This document shows positions 26,477 to 35,332 of a stretch of 64,000 nucleotides of DNA, piece by piece. The notes beneath the pieces were generated by a model. It saw only the letters and a list, made by a program, of their open reading frames with translations, was not told the DNA's origin and made no database searches. The stretch comes from Microbacterium testaceum (GTDB lineage: Bacteria; Actinomycetota; Actinomycetes; Actinomycetales; Microbacteriaceae): the NCBI RefSeq assembly GCF_006539145.1, contig NZ_BJML01000002.1, positions 372,001 to 436,000 of the forward strand, given 5' to 3'. A program made the translations under genes and the position numbers. Position 1 is the first letter of the stretch, and each line of letters begins with the position of its first letter.

Positions 26477-26929
26477 TCAGCGGACGGCGCGAGCGGTGAT
26501 GCGATCGAGGAGTCGGGCCAGCCGATGAGCTTCGGCGGGATCCACGTCCGACACCGCCTCTTCCACGGCGGCGTCGAAGGCGCGGAGCTGAGACCAGGGC
26601 GGACTGTCGAGGTCGATGATCGCCGTGATGTGGTTCACGCGACGGTCCTCGTCGTCGAGGTCGCGGCGCACGGCCCCACGCTGCACCAGGCGGTCGATCA
26701 GGGTGGTGACGCCGGCCGAGGTGATGCCGAGATGGTCGCGGACGTGCGAGGGCCGGGCCCCGGGATTGTCCGCGACGAAGAGCAGGGCGCGGGCATCGAG
26801 CTCGTTCAGCGACAGCTCTCGGCGCGCCTCCGCGGCGGCCACCCGGCGCGCTTCGCCGTAGGCGAGGAGGGCACGACCGAGCTCCGACCCCGGTGACGGG
26901 GAAGACGACGTTTCGCTGGACGGGTGCAC
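26477..26929 (-). CDS. MarR-family transcriptional regulator
   Basis: I use GTG at 26927-26929, giving 150 residues; upstream in-frame starts lack homology-like sequence. The winged helix reads LNELDARALLFVADNPGARPSHVRDHLGITSAGVTTLIDRLVQRGAVRRD with the wing DLDDEDRRVNHI. MarR proteins are dimers that usually repress efflux or stress genes. No divergent target is certain; the small gene at 27145 lies upstream on the other strand. The start codon is the least certain part. Confidence 0.82.
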   Translation of the reverse strand: MHPSSETSSSPSPGSELGRALLAYGEARRVAAAEARRELSLNELDARALLFVADNPGARPSHVRDHLGITSAGVTTLIDRLVQRGAVRRDLDDEDRRVNHITAIIDLDSPPWSQLRAFDAAVEEAVSDVDPAEAHRLARLLDRITARAVR

Positions 26930-27094
26930 GACCCATGATCGTACCCACTTCGGCCATGCGCCGTGGAGCGCGCATCGATCGTCCCGACGTGTCCGACCGC
27001 CCACGCGGCCGGGCGCAACGGGCGACAGGCACGTCGAGACCCCTGTCAAGCCGGTCTCCAGCCCCGCTTCCGAGGTCTATGACGGAAGCACACG

Positions 27095-27128
27095 CCGTCG
27101 GGAGACGGCCGACCCCGTCGGGAGACGG
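27095..27128 (+). repeat. Tandem 20-bp hairpin repeat upstream of a small gene
   Basis: CCGTCGGGAGACGG occurs twice, at 27095-27108 and 27115-27128. Each unit is a 5-bp stem (CCGTC/GACGG) closed by GGGA, a GNRA-type tetraloop. The second unit ends 16 nt before the ATG at 27145, so it lies in the probable 5' leader. Confidence 0.55.
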
Positions 27129-27144
27129 GAATGAGGAGAAGGCC

Positions 27145-27333
27145 ATGATCTACGGACAGCAGAGCGCACGACAGACGGGCTCGGTGTGGAGCATCGCCAT
27201 GACCGCCGCCATGGGCAACGGCATCGGGCCGCGTTTCGTCGAGGAGTCCCCCGCGCCACGGATGGCGAAACGGTGGCCGTGGTCGCGCCCGGACTCGGCA
27301 GGTGAAGAGATCACGGTCGCGCCCCGCGCCTGA
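27145..27333 (+). CDS. Small protein of unknown function (62 aa)
   Basis: ATG at 27145 is preceded by an AGGAGAAGG ribosome site. The product has no recognised domain, a weakly hydrophobic middle (WSIAMTAAMGNGIG) and a Pro/Arg/Trp-rich second half. Two tandem hairpins lie directly upstream. It could be a small stress or regulatory peptide, or noise; the strong ribosome site favours translation. Confidence 0.4.
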   Translation: MIYGQQSARQTGSVWSIAMTAAMGNGIGPRFVEESPAPRMAKRWPWSRPDSAGEEITVAPRA

Positions 27334-27507
27334 TCCCACCGCCCCGTTCCCCGGCGCGTCGGCTTCTCCCCCGGAAGTCGGCGCGTCGGCTCGTGCCCGG
27401 GCGTTCACACGATGGTCTCTGCGGTGTAACCCACCGCGCAGGGTCGAGGCCTCAGCATGGGACGACCGCACCCGCGGTGGTGGATCCCGGCCTGGAAAGC
27501 GACCTCG

Positions 27508-28704
27508 ATGACCCGACCCGTGCGCGTGCTCTCGCTCTATGAAGGCTTCTTCGCCGGAGGGGCGCGAATCCTTCATTCCGACGTCGTCACGGGGCTCGTG
27601 GCCGATGGAACGCAGGAGCACCGCGTGCTGTCGCTGACGTCAGCCGCGCGGCGGGACGCCTCCCTGCAGTTCGCGCACGACGACACCCGATTCCGTCGCC
27701 TGAAAGACCGCGGGGTGCGCATCGACACGTTCGAGCGCATCGCGGGCGACCGTCCCCTCGCTCCCGAGGACTTCACGAGGAGCGAGCTCGAACACGCCGC
27801 GCGGCTCTTCGACGAGGCCGACGTCATCCTCTCGCTCAAGGAGCAGCCCCTGAGCCTCGTCGTCGCTCTGGAGCGCGCGGGCCTGCTGCCCGACCGGGCG
27901 ATCGCCGCCTGCCTGCACCGCTCCGACCCCGGCCACTCCGGACCCGCCCTCGGCTGGCTGGTCGAGGCGGCCGCGACGGGGGCGGTCACGGCGACGATCT
28001 CCTGCGCGGAATCGACCTCCCGCGCCTACGCGCGCGCCGGTGTCTCGGCCGGTGAGGCTTGGGTCATCGACAACGGCATCGACACCCGTCGCTTCCGGCC
28101 CGGCACGCGCGCCGAGCGGCGACGGATCCGCGCGGGTCTCGGCATCCCCGATTCTGCTCCCGTGGTGCTGCTGGCCGCACGTTTCGACGCCATGAAAGAC
28201 CCGGGGCTGTTCCTCCGCGCCGTCTCGGCGCACGCGCGCTCGGCGCCGGGGACGCACTACGTCGTGTGCGGATCGGGCATGACCCGCACGAACCCGGCCT
28301 TCGTCTCATTGCTCGCCGACAGCGGCGTCGACGAAGGCGTGGACCTGCACGCCCTCGGTCTTCGGGAAGACATGCCCGAGCTGTACCGCATCGCCGACGT
28401 CATCGCCCTGACCAGCGCCTTCGGCGAAGCCTCTCCCCTCTGCCTCGTCGAGGGAGCGGCATCCGGAGCCGTTCCGGTGACGACCGACGTCGGAGACGCC
28501 GCGCGCCTCGTCGAGGGCTTCGGCCTGGTGACGGCACGCGAAGTCGGCGCGATCGTCGAAGCCTGGGGAGACGCCCTCGCCCTCGGCCCGGCATTGCGCG
28601 CAGCCGCCCTGTCCGCCCGAACGCGGATGGACCGCGGTCGCATGATCGCCGACTACCGCGCAGCGGTCGAGGGCCTGCTCGTGTCGCGCGCGCTCGCGGC
28701 CTGA
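27508..28704 (+). CDS. Glycosyltransferase family 4-type protein
   Basis: ATG at 27508 gives 398 residues with two Rossmann-like halves, as in GT-B enzymes. The N-terminal half has the acceptor-side VLSLYEGFFAGGARILHSDVVTGLV. The C-terminal half has NGIDTRRFRPG, VVLLAARFDAMKDP and the nucleotide-sugar E-x7-E region FGEASPLCLVEGAASGAVPV. It would move a sugar from a nucleotide donor to an unknown acceptor. It is followed after 77 bp by the polyketide synthase in the same direction, so decoration of that product is possible but unproven. Confidence 0.87.
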   Translation: MTRPVRVLSLYEGFFAGGARILHSDVVTGLVADGTQEHRVLSLTSAARRDASLQFAHDDTRFRRLKDRGVRIDTFERIAGDRPLAPEDFTRSELEHAARLFDEADVILSLKEQPLSLVVALERAGLLPDRAIAACLHRSDPGHSGPALGWLVEAAATGAVTATISCAESTSRAYARAGVSAGEAWVIDNGIDTRRFRPGTRAERRRIRAGLGIPDSAPVVLLAARFDAMKDPGLFLRAVSAHARSAPGTHYVVCGSGMTRTNPAFVSLLADSGVDEGVDLHALGLREDMPELYRIADVIALTSAFGEASPLCLVEGAASGAVPVTTDVGDAARLVEGFGLVTAREVGAIVEAWGDALALGPALRAAALSARTRMDRGRMIADYRAAVEGLLVSRALAA

Positions 28705-28781
28705 CCCCGCCCCACCATAGACGGCGTGCCGACACGGCGCTATCCCCGACGAGGGAGACGCGAGCGTGCCTACAGTGAGGC

Positions 28782-29876
28782 ATGACCGCCCGCATCCTCT
28801 CGATCGGCACGGCCCTGCCCGACACTCGTGTCGCCCAGTCGACCCTCCGTGACCTGTTCGCCGCTCAGCCCGGATTCGACCGCAAGGCCCAGCGCCTCGT
28901 GGGGGCGGCCTTCGACGCCGCAGCCATCGACACCCGGCACGTCGTCCTTCCCCAACTCGCCGGCGGAACCGGAGACGAGCTCGAGGTTCGCGACGGCGAC
29001 ACTCTTCTCATGCCCCCGACCGGTGCGCGCAACGACGAGTACCGCCGCACCGCTCCGCCGCTGTTCGCCGAAGCCTCTCGCGCCGCCATCGCCGGTTCGG
29101 GACGGAGCCCGGATGCCCTCACGCACGTCGTGACCGTCTCGTGCACCGGTATGTTCGCACCCGGACCCGACTACCACCTGGTGCGCGACCTCGGTCTCTC
29201 TGCGACGGTCGAGCGGTATCACCTCGGCTTCATCGGGTGCGCGGCGGCGATCCCGGCGCTGCGCCTGGCGGCCCGCATCGTGAGCGACGACCCGGATGCG
29301 GTCGTGCTCGTCGCGTGCACCGAACTGTGCTCGCTGCACTGGCAGACCTCTTCCCACCCCGACCAGATCGTCGCCGCCTCGGTGTTCGCCGACGGGGCGG
29401 GGGCGGCCGTCGTGGCATCCGGAGATTCCACACACGAGGGTCTCGACCTCGAGGGCTTCGCCACGCGCCTGATCGACGAGGGCGAAGAGGACATGGCCTG
29501 GACGGTGGGCGACTCCGGTTTCCAGATGACGCTCACCCCCGAGGTTCCGCGCATCATCGGCCGCGAGATATCCGCGATAGCCGCCGACGTGATCGGTGAC
29601 ATCGACGAGATCGACGCGTGGGCGGTCCACCCCGGAGGGCGCAGCATCCTCGACCGGGTCGAGAGCGCCCTCTCCCTGGATGCCGCAGCGCTCGCACCCT
29701 CGAGAGAGGTGTTGCGCCAGCACGGCAACATGTCGAGTGCCACGCTGCTGTTCATCCTGCGCGACCTGCTCGCCGACACCTCTCGCGGCGACGGCCACCG
29801 CGTGGCCGCCCTCGCCTTCGGCCCGGGCCTCACGGTGGAGGCGGCGCGTCTGACGCTGCGCCGCCCGACGGCGTGA
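28782..29876 (+). CDS. Type III polyketide synthase (AgqA-like alkylresorcinol synthase)
   Basis: The 364-residue chalcone-synthase-fold enzyme keeps the full catalytic triad: Cys121 in VSCTGMFAPG, His283 in WAVHPGG and Asn316 in HGNMSSAT. It condenses a starter acyl-CoA with malonyl-CoA units to an alkylresorcinol or pyrone. TACAGT lies 5 nt before the ATG with no Shine-Dalgarno, so the message is probably leaderless. Its stop overlaps the methyltransferase GTG by 4 bp. Order T3PKS, methyltransferase, FAD monooxygenase matches agqA-B-C of Actinoplanes, which make alkyl-O-dihydrogeranyl-methoxyhydroquinones. Confidence 0.9.
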   Translation: MTARILSIGTALPDTRVAQSTLRDLFAAQPGFDRKAQRLVGAAFDAAAIDTRHVVLPQLAGGTGDELEVRDGDTLLMPPTGARNDEYRRTAPPLFAEASRAAIAGSGRSPDALTHVVTVSCTGMFAPGPDYHLVRDLGLSATVERYHLGFIGCAAAIPALRLAARIVSDDPDAVVLVACTELCSLHWQTSSHPDQIVAASVFADGAGAAVVASGDSTHEGLDLEGFATRLIDEGEEDMAWTVGDSGFQMTLTPEVPRIIGREISAIAADVIGDIDEIDAWAVHPGGRSILDRVESALSLDAAALAPSREVLRQHGNMSSATLLFILRDLLADTSRGDGHRVAALAFGPGLTVEAARLTLRRPTA

Positions 29877-30577
29877 CCGGGTTGGCGCAGCGCGACACCG
29901 CGCTGACCGAGCTCATGGACGATCCCGACTGCGACCCCCGTACGCTGGCCGCGACCTACCGTCGCTTCGATCTCGTGAACCGGCTGGTCTCCGCCTGGGG
30001 GCACGTGTACCGCTCGCGCGTGCGGCCCGAGCTGCGCGCCCTCGGCCGGCCCGCGCGCGTGCTCGATCTGGGGTGCGGCGGAGGGGACGTGCTCGTGAGA
30101 CTGGCGGATCTGGCCGCGCGCGACGGCTTCGAGCTCGACTGCGTCGGGGCCGACCCCGACCCGCGCGCGATCGCCGCCGCCCGCGAGCGCGCCCGGCCGG
30201 GGGTGCGGTTCGTCGCACAGGACTCACGGGCCCTGATCGCGGCCGGGGACAGCTTCGACATCGTCGTGTCGAACCACGTTCTGCACCACCTGGACGCTGC
30301 GGCACTCCGAGGCTTCACCTCCGACTCCCTCGCCCTGTCGACGGGCAGCGTCCTGCACGCCGACATCGCGCGCGGCCGCCTGGCCTTCGGGCTGTACGCC
30401 GTCGGCATCTCGCCGCTCTCGGCGGGCACGTTCCTCCGCGTCGACGGCCTCCGCTCGATCCGTCGCAGCTACCGCGCTCCCGAGCTCGCCGCAGCCCTCG
30501 GGTCCCCCTGGCGTGTGGAGACGCCCGCACCCTTCCGCGTTCTGGCCGTCGCCCGCGGGGAGGCCGGCCGTGCGTGA
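29873..30577 (+). CDS. SAM-dependent methyltransferase (AgqB-like)
   Basis: GTG at 29873 overlaps the synthase stop and gives 234 residues. The SAM-binding motif VLDLGCGGGDVLVRL and the post-motif IVVSNHVLHHLD are clear. In agq-type pathways this enzyme O-methylates the alkylresorcinol. The stop lies 8 bp inside the next gene, so the three genes form a tightly coupled operon. The role is assigned by position and family. Confidence 0.88.
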   Translation: MTGLAQRDTALTELMDDPDCDPRTLAATYRRFDLVNRLVSAWGHVYRSRVRPELRALGRPARVLDLGCGGGDVLVRLADLAARDGFELDCVGADPDPRAIAAARERARPGVRFVAQDSRALIAAGDSFDIVVSNHVLHHLDAAALRGFTSDSLALSTGSVLHADIARGRLAFGLYAVGISPLSAGTFLRVDGLRSIRRSYRAPELAAALGSPWRVETPAPFRVLAVARGEAGRA

Positions 30578-31688
30578 GGTCCTCGTCGTCGGAGCGGGTC
30601 CCGTCGGTCTCGCCCTCGCGGCAGACCTCCGCGCCCGCGGCGTCGACGTCGACATCGTCGAGAAGCGCACCGCGATCGGCGGTGGAACCCGGGCCATCGG
30701 CATCCACTCCCCCGCTCTGGCCCTCCTCGAGGCCTCCGGCGCGACCGACGAGCTTCTGTCGCGGGCCGTCCGCATCGAGCGCGGCGAGGCCCGCGCCGAC
30801 GGGAAGGTCCTGGCGCAGATCCGTTTCGACCGGCTCCGCGCGCGCCACCCGTACGTCGCCGCCCTCCCGCAGGCAGACACGGCCGAGATCCTCATCCGGC
30901 TCGCCCCTCCCGTCCGACGCGGCGTCGTCGTCACCTCCCTCACCGACGACGGGACCGCGGTGCGAGCGCGGACGATCGGCGAAGACGGCGAGCACGAGAC
31001 GAGCGCACGGCTCGTCGTGGTCGCCTCGGGGTGGGCGGGGCGCGATCTCGTCTACCGCCCCGGGGCCGTCCGCGCGCACGAGTATCCCGACCGGTACGCG
31101 ATGGCGGACGTCGTCGCCCCGGGCGGACCGGTCGCCCGCGTGCATCTCGAGCGAGCGGGCGTGCTCGAGTCGTTCCCCCTTCCGAACGGTCGGCGCCGCC
31201 TCGTGGCCTGGGCGGGAATCGAGCAGGCTCCGGATGCCACGTCCTTTCTCCGCCGCGCCGTCGTCGAGCGCGCCGGGCTCGAGGTCGACATCCCCGAGGC
31301 GACGACGTTCCGTGTGCGCCGCGCCGTCGCGCCCGCCCTGCGGCGCGGGCGCGTGATCGTCGTCGGCGACGCCGCCCACGAGGTCAGCCCCATCGGCGGG
31401 CAGGGGATGAACCTCGGGTTGCTCGACGCATTGACCCTCTCACCGCTGCTGTCGCGATGGCTGCGGACCGAGGAACCGGAGGGGGTGTGGCGGTGGGAAC
31501 GCGACCGTCTCGCCTCGGCGCGGCACGCCGCGCGATTGGCCACGCTCAACACCTTCCTGGGGCGGGCACTCGGCCCCGCGGCACACGCGGCGAAGACCGC
31601 GACGCTGCGCGCGGTCCTGCGGGGACCGGGCGGTGCCGCTTTCACTCGCGCCTACGCGATGCAGGGGGACCGGGCCGCCCGCTCGTGA
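30570..31688 (+). CDS. FAD-dependent monooxygenase (AgqC-like)
   Basis: GTG at 30570, with GGGGAGG upstream, gives 372 residues. The FAD motif VVGAGPVGLALAADL is at the N-terminus, and VVGDAAHEVSPIGGQGMNLGLLDA is the second FAD/ribityl motif of PHBH-type hydroxylases. It would hydroxylate the methylated resorcinol to a hydroquinone. It ends only 3 bp before the stop of the mutarotase gene on the other strand; the expected prenyltransferase partner lies about 7.6 kb away at 39305. Confidence 0.87.
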   Translation: MREVLVVGAGPVGLALAADLRARGVDVDIVEKRTAIGGGTRAIGIHSPALALLEASGATDELLSRAVRIERGEARADGKVLAQIRFDRLRARHPYVAALPQADTAEILIRLAPPVRRGVVVTSLTDDGTAVRARTIGEDGEHETSARLVVVASGWAGRDLVYRPGAVRAHEYPDRYAMADVVAPGGPVARVHLERAGVLESFPLPNGRRRLVAWAGIEQAPDATSFLRRAVVERAGLEVDIPEATTFRVRRAVAPALRRGRVIVVGDAAHEVSPIGGQGMNLGLLDALTLSPLLSRWLRTEEPEGVWRWERDRLASARHAARLATLNTFLGRALGPAAHAAKTATLRAVLRGPGGAAFTRAYAMQGDRAARS

Positions 31689-31691
31689 ACC

Positions 31692-32015
31692 TCAGTCGAG
31701 GTGGAAGATCTCGGGCAGCTCGTGCCACCACTCGCCCTCGCGCCGATCGGGCACGGGACTCTGGAGCGGCTCCTGCACCGACCACCAGCGCTGAGTCTCG
31801 GGGTCGGCCGCCATGGCGGCCATGTCGGCTTCGTAGTCGTCGCCGACGTACTCGTAATACGCGAACAGCAGTTCACCGTAGCGGTAGATCGAGTAATTGC
31901 GGATGTTGCTCCGCGTGATCTGCTGGAGCACCCCGGGCCAGACGGCCGCGTGGTAGCGCTCGTATTCCGCGCGGTTCTCGGGTGAGACGCCGATGACGGA
32001 CGCGAACCTTCTCAT
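31692..32015 (-). CDS. L-rhamnose/L-fucose mutarotase (RhaM-like)
   Basis: ATG at 32015 with AGGAG 5 nt upstream gives 107 residues, the normal RhaM length. Family features are visible: catalytic His in ERYHAAVWPGVLQ, NYSIYRYGELLFAYYEYVGDDYEADM, and WWHELPEIFHLD at the end. It interconverts alpha and beta anomers of a 6-deoxyhexose, feeding the dehydrogenase. It is the last gene of a minus-strand group with the lactonase and aldo/keto reductase. L-fucose and L-rhamnose cannot be separated from sequence. Confidence 0.9.
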   Translation of the reverse strand: MRRFASVIGVSPENRAEYERYHAAVWPGVLQQITRSNIRNYSIYRYGELLFAYYEYVGDDYEADMAAMAADPETQRWWSVQEPLQSPVPDRREGEWWHELPEIFHLD

Positions 32016-32115
32016 TCGTTCTCCTGGGGTTTTCGTGGTCGATCCGCAGACCCGGGAGTCCACGGATACATCGTGTGATTCGTTCGTACGGCCGGGTCCG
32101 CGCATCGCGCGGGAG

Positions 32116-32988
32116 TCAGCGCGTGAGGCCGAGCCGCCGGGTGTCGAGCCGGTAGAACTCCGCGGCCGTGCGACCGAGGACGTGTTCTCGCGCCTCGGCG
32201 TCGAGCTCGTCGAACAGGGGGCGAAGGCCCTGCCACACCCGGGAGTATCCCCCGGCGAGCACGGAGATCGGCCAGTCTCCCCCGTACATCAGGCGCTGCG
32301 CACCGAACATCTCGAGCGCACGGTCGACGAACGGTCGGATCTGATCGGTCGTCCAGGCCGAACTGTCACCGGTCGCGGAGTACAGACCGCTCACCTTGGC
32401 GTAGACGTTCTCGCAGTCGGCGGCGGCGGCCATCAGGCGGCCCCACTCCGCGCCGTCGCCGACACCGATCGGCGGCTTGGCGAGATGGTCGATCACCATC
32501 CGCAGGCGTGGATGGCGTGCCGCGACGAGCGGAACGATCTCGACATGCCGCGGGAGCACCGCGACGACATCGAAGGGAAGACCGCGCTCTTCCAACATCC
32601 CCAGCGACGCGTCGACATCGGGCCGCAACAGCCAGTCCGGGTCGTCCTGGGCGTGGATGAGCGTGCGCACGCCGACCATGAGCGGGTCGCCCTCCCACGA
32701 CGCCAGCGTGCGGGCGGTCCGCCCCGGATCGTCGAGCGGGGCGTATCCGACGATGCCGGCCACCTCGGGATGGTGGGCCGCCGACTCCTTCATCAGCTCG
32801 GTGTCTTCGGCGTTGTCCGCCGACTGCACCTGGACGGTGAAGTCGACACCGGCCGCGCGCAACTCGGGAGCGACGTCGGCGAAGGTCATGACGGTGTCGA
32901 TCGGGGCGGCATCCGACGTCAGCCAGTCGTACTCGGCACGCGACGGGTCCCAGACGTGCTGGTGGGCGTCGATCACGGGAAAGGTCAT
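32116..32988 (-). CDS. Amidohydrolase, L-fuconolactonase / L-rhamnonolactonase type
   Basis: ATG at 32988 with GAGGAG 6 nt upstream gives 290 residues. The amidohydrolase_2 fold starts with VIDAHQHVWDPSRAEYDWL; further metal and active residues lie in VIDHLAKPPI, YAKVSGLYS and YGGDWPISVL. Such enzymes open 1,5- or 1,4-lactones of sugar acids. It would act after the sugar dehydrogenase and before the missing dehydratase. It is the middle gene of the minus-strand group. Confidence 0.9.
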   Translation of the reverse strand: MTFPVIDAHQHVWDPSRAEYDWLTSDAAPIDTVMTFADVAPELRAAGVDFTVQVQSADNAEDTELMKESAAHHPEVAGIVGYAPLDDPGRTARTLASWEGDPLMVGVRTLIHAQDDPDWLLRPDVDASLGMLEERGLPFDVVAVLPRHVEIVPLVAARHPRLRMVIDHLAKPPIGVGDGAEWGRLMAAAADCENVYAKVSGLYSATGDSSAWTTDQIRPFVDRALEMFGAQRLMYGGDWPISVLAGGYSRVWQGLRPLFDELDAEAREHVLGRTAAEFYRLDTRRLGLTR

Positions 32989-33123
32989 GCGGGCCTCCTC
33001 AGGCACGGGGTCGCCTCGGTGATGCGCCCTTCGACGCGAAGTGGTCGCCGTGCTCGTCCACGGCATCCGGCCCGTCCACGGCGAGCGAGGTCGGACAGCG
33101 CGGCTCGCGCGTCGTGACCGTGG

Positions 33124-34101
33124 TCATGCGTGACGAGAGGCGACGAGTCCGGTCGCGGCGAGTTCATCCCAGAGGTCGTCGGGGATGGGGGTGGCGGCTC
33201 GGTCGAGATTCTGGGCGACCTGTCGGCGTCCGCGCGCGCCGAGCACGACCGATACGACGGCGGGATGCCGCAGGGCGAAGGCCACCGCCAGGTCGGGGAG
33301 GGTCACTCCGTAGCGCTCGGCGACGTCGGCGATCGCGTTCGCCCGCGCGAGGATCTCGGGCGACGCGGGCCGGTAGTCATACGTCGCGTCCGCGGGCGGA
33401 CGCGGGGCACCCAGAAGGCCGGAATTGAACACACCGGCGGCGACGACCCCCACGCCGCGTTCCCGAGCGAGCGGAAGCAGGTCGGCGGCGGCGGAGTCGT
33501 CGAGCAACGTGTACCGCCCCGCGCACATGACCACGTCGACGTCGGCGCGACGGATGAGCTCGGCGAGAGGCGCGTCGGCGTTCATTCCCGCACCCACCGC
33601 CGAAACCACACCCTGATCGCGGAGTTCGATGAGGGCACCGATGCCCTCGGTGGACGCCTGCTCGAAGTGATCGTCGGGGTCGTGGAGGTACAGGATGTCG
33701 AAGCGATCGAGGCCCGTGCGCCGCAGCGAGTCCTCGACGGAGCGCAGAACGCCGTCACGGCTGAAATCCCACCGTCGCACGACATCGCGCGGCACGTCGA
33801 ACCCGTCGTCGTCGCGCAGATGCGCGGTAGCCGGACTCGCCTCGAGCACCCGTCCGACCTTCGTGGAGATGACGTACTCGCCGCGAGGCCGATCGGCGAG
33901 GCGCTCGCCCAGACGTCGCTCCGACAGCCCCAGGCCGTAGTGCGGGGCGGTGTCGAAATAGCGGATGCCGCCCTCCCAGGCGGTCTCGACCGATTCATCC
34001 GCCTCGACCTCCGTGGTCTCGCGGAAGAGATTGCCGAGTTGAGCCGTTCCCAGGCCGATCTCGGTGAGCGGTAGTCCGTGCCGCAGTGTACGAGTGCGCA
34101 T
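33124..34101 (-). CDS. Aldo/keto reductase, L-fucose/D-threo-aldose dehydrogenase type
   Basis: ATG at 34101 with AAGGAGG 5 nt upstream gives 325 residues. The AKR tetrad is visible: Asp and Tyr in RYFDTAPHYGLGLSERRLG, Lys in VISTKVGR and His in ILYLHDPDD. Members of this subgroup oxidise L-fucose, L-galactose or related aldoses at C1 to the lactone. Position with a mutarotase and a lactonase supports this oxidative direction. It is first in the minus-strand group and divergent from the Zn-dehydrogenase operon. Confidence 0.88.
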   Translation of the reverse strand: MRTRTLRHGLPLTEIGLGTAQLGNLFRETTEVEADESVETAWEGGIRYFDTAPHYGLGLSERRLGERLADRPRGEYVISTKVGRVLEASPATAHLRDDDGFDVPRDVVRRWDFSRDGVLRSVEDSLRRTGLDRFDILYLHDPDDHFEQASTEGIGALIELRDQGVVSAVGAGMNADAPLAELIRRADVDVVMCAGRYTLLDDSAAADLLPLARERGVGVVAAGVFNSGLLGAPRPPADATYDYRPASPEILARANAIADVAERYGVTLPDLAVAFALRHPAVVSVVLGARGRRQVAQNLDRAATPIPDDLWDELAATGLVASRHA

Positions 34102-34244
34102 GGCGCCTCCTTCATCGTGGACAGGTCGCCGGGCATCCCCCTGACGATCGAAGAACGCATCGACAGGGGGAGCCTGCAGCATCCCATCAGTCTCAGCGTT
34201 CGGAGGGTGCTTCTGCATGGATCGCAACGACGCGATTCCTCCTC

Positions 34245-34255
34245 TTGTACGACAT
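34245..34255. promoter_or_regulatory. Candidate GntR(FadR)-type operator in divergent sugar promoter
   Basis: TTGTACGACAT fits the loose FadR-type pattern TnGTnnnACnA except for its last base. It lies in the 208-bp divergent gap between the aldo/keto reductase and the Zn-dehydrogenase, 55 bp before the latter. No regulator gene lies inside the sugar cluster, so the factor would act from elsewhere. Confidence 0.35.
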
Positions 34256-34309
34256 ATTACCTATCGTCGGGCATGATGGAGGGAACAGCCATCCAATCGA
34301 GGAGAGTCA

Positions 34310-35332
34310 ATGCTGACAGCGGCCTACGTGGGCGATCGCACAATCGATGTCCGAGAGGCGGATGCCACCCCTCCCGGCCCCGGCCAGGTCCAGATTCGCG
34401 TGGCGTATACAGGCCTGTGCGGAACGGACCTGCACATCCTGCACGGCTCGATGGACGCTCGCGTGCAGATGCCGCTCGTCTTCGGGCACGAGATGAGCGG
34501 CTCGATCGCCGCCCTCGGCGAGGGCGTCGACGGGTGGGCCGTCGGCGACGGCGTGACCGTCATGCCGCTGTCGTGGGACGGCACGTGCCCCGCCTGCCGC
34601 GCGGGCAACGAGCACATCTGTCAGAACCTCGACTTCATCGGGATCGACTCCCCCGGATCGCTGCAGGGCCTGTGGAACGTGCCGGTCGAGACGCTCGTGC
34701 GCCTGCCCGCGGGCATCGCTCTCGACCACGCCGCGCTCGTCGAGCCGGTCGCCGTCGCCGTGCACGACGTGCGACGCGCTGAGCTCGCCGCCGGAGACAA
34801 GGCCGTGGTCATCGGAGGGGGCCCGATCGGCGTTCTCATCGCCTGCGTCGCGCGCCATGTCGGCGCCGAGGTCCTCGTGATCGAACTCGACGAGAAGCGC
34901 CGCGCCCAGATCGAGCAACTCGGCTTCTCGACCCTCGACCCTCGAGAGCGGGATCAGGTCGCTGTCGTCGAGGAGTGGACCGACGGCGCCGGAGCCGACG
35001 TCGTCTTCGAGGTCTCGGGAGCGGCCGCCGCCGTGCGCGGAGCCACCGGCCTGGCCAAGGTGCGCGGCACCATCGTGGTCGTCGCCATCCACCCCACCCC
35101 ACGCGAGATCGACCTGCAGCGGATGTTCTGGCGCGAACTGCGTCTGCTCGGCGCCCGCGTCTACCAGCGGACCGACTTCGAGACCGCCGTCGAGCTCGTC
35201 GCCGACGGGGTCATCCCCACCGATCTGCTGATCACCCGCATCGTGCCCCTCAGCGCCACGGCCGAAGCCTTCGCCGGCCTCGAGGCCGGCCGCGCGATGA
35301 AGATCCTCGTCGACGTGGAAGGCCAGGCATGA
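34310..35332 (+). CDS. Zinc-dependent alcohol/polyol dehydrogenase (MDR family)
   Basis: The 340-residue MDR protein carries catalytic zinc ligands Cys in TGLCGTDLH, HE in FGHEMSG and Glu in ALVEPVAVAVH. It also has the NAD site VVIGGGPIGVLIA. In the structural-zinc lobe only three of the usual four cysteines remain (DGTCPACRAGNEHIC), with Asp at the first position. Such enzymes oxidise a secondary alcohol of a sugar acid or polyol. GGAGAG lies 5 nt before the ATG. It is first in a six-gene plus-strand operon and overlaps kduD-like by 4 bp. Confidence 0.9.
   Translation: MLTAAYVGDRTIDVREADATPPGPGQVQIRVAYTGLCGTDLHILHGSMDARVQMPLVFGHEMSGSIAALGEGVDGWAVGDGVTVMPLSWDGTCPACRAGNEHICQNLDFIGIDSPGSLQGLWNVPVETLVRLPAGIALDHAALVEPVAVAVHDVRRAELAAGDKAVVIGGGPIGVLIACVARHVGAEVLVIELDEKRRAQIEQLGFSTLDPRERDQVAVVEEWTDGAGADVVFEVSGAAAAVRGATGLAKVRGTIVVVAIHPTPREIDLQRMFWRELRLLGARVYQRTDFETAVELVADGVIPTDLLITRIVPLSATAEAFAGLEAGRAMKILVDVEGQA

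Noticed and set aside
27095-27128. Tandem hairpins considered as a guanidine-II (mini-ykkC) riboswitch
   Set aside because: The loops read GGGA rather than the ACGR loops of that class, and the downstream gene is not a transporter.
30073-31356. 427-residue Arg/Ser-rich frame on the plus strand
   Set aside because: It overlaps the methyltransferase and monooxygenase genes in another frame and has no recognisable motif.
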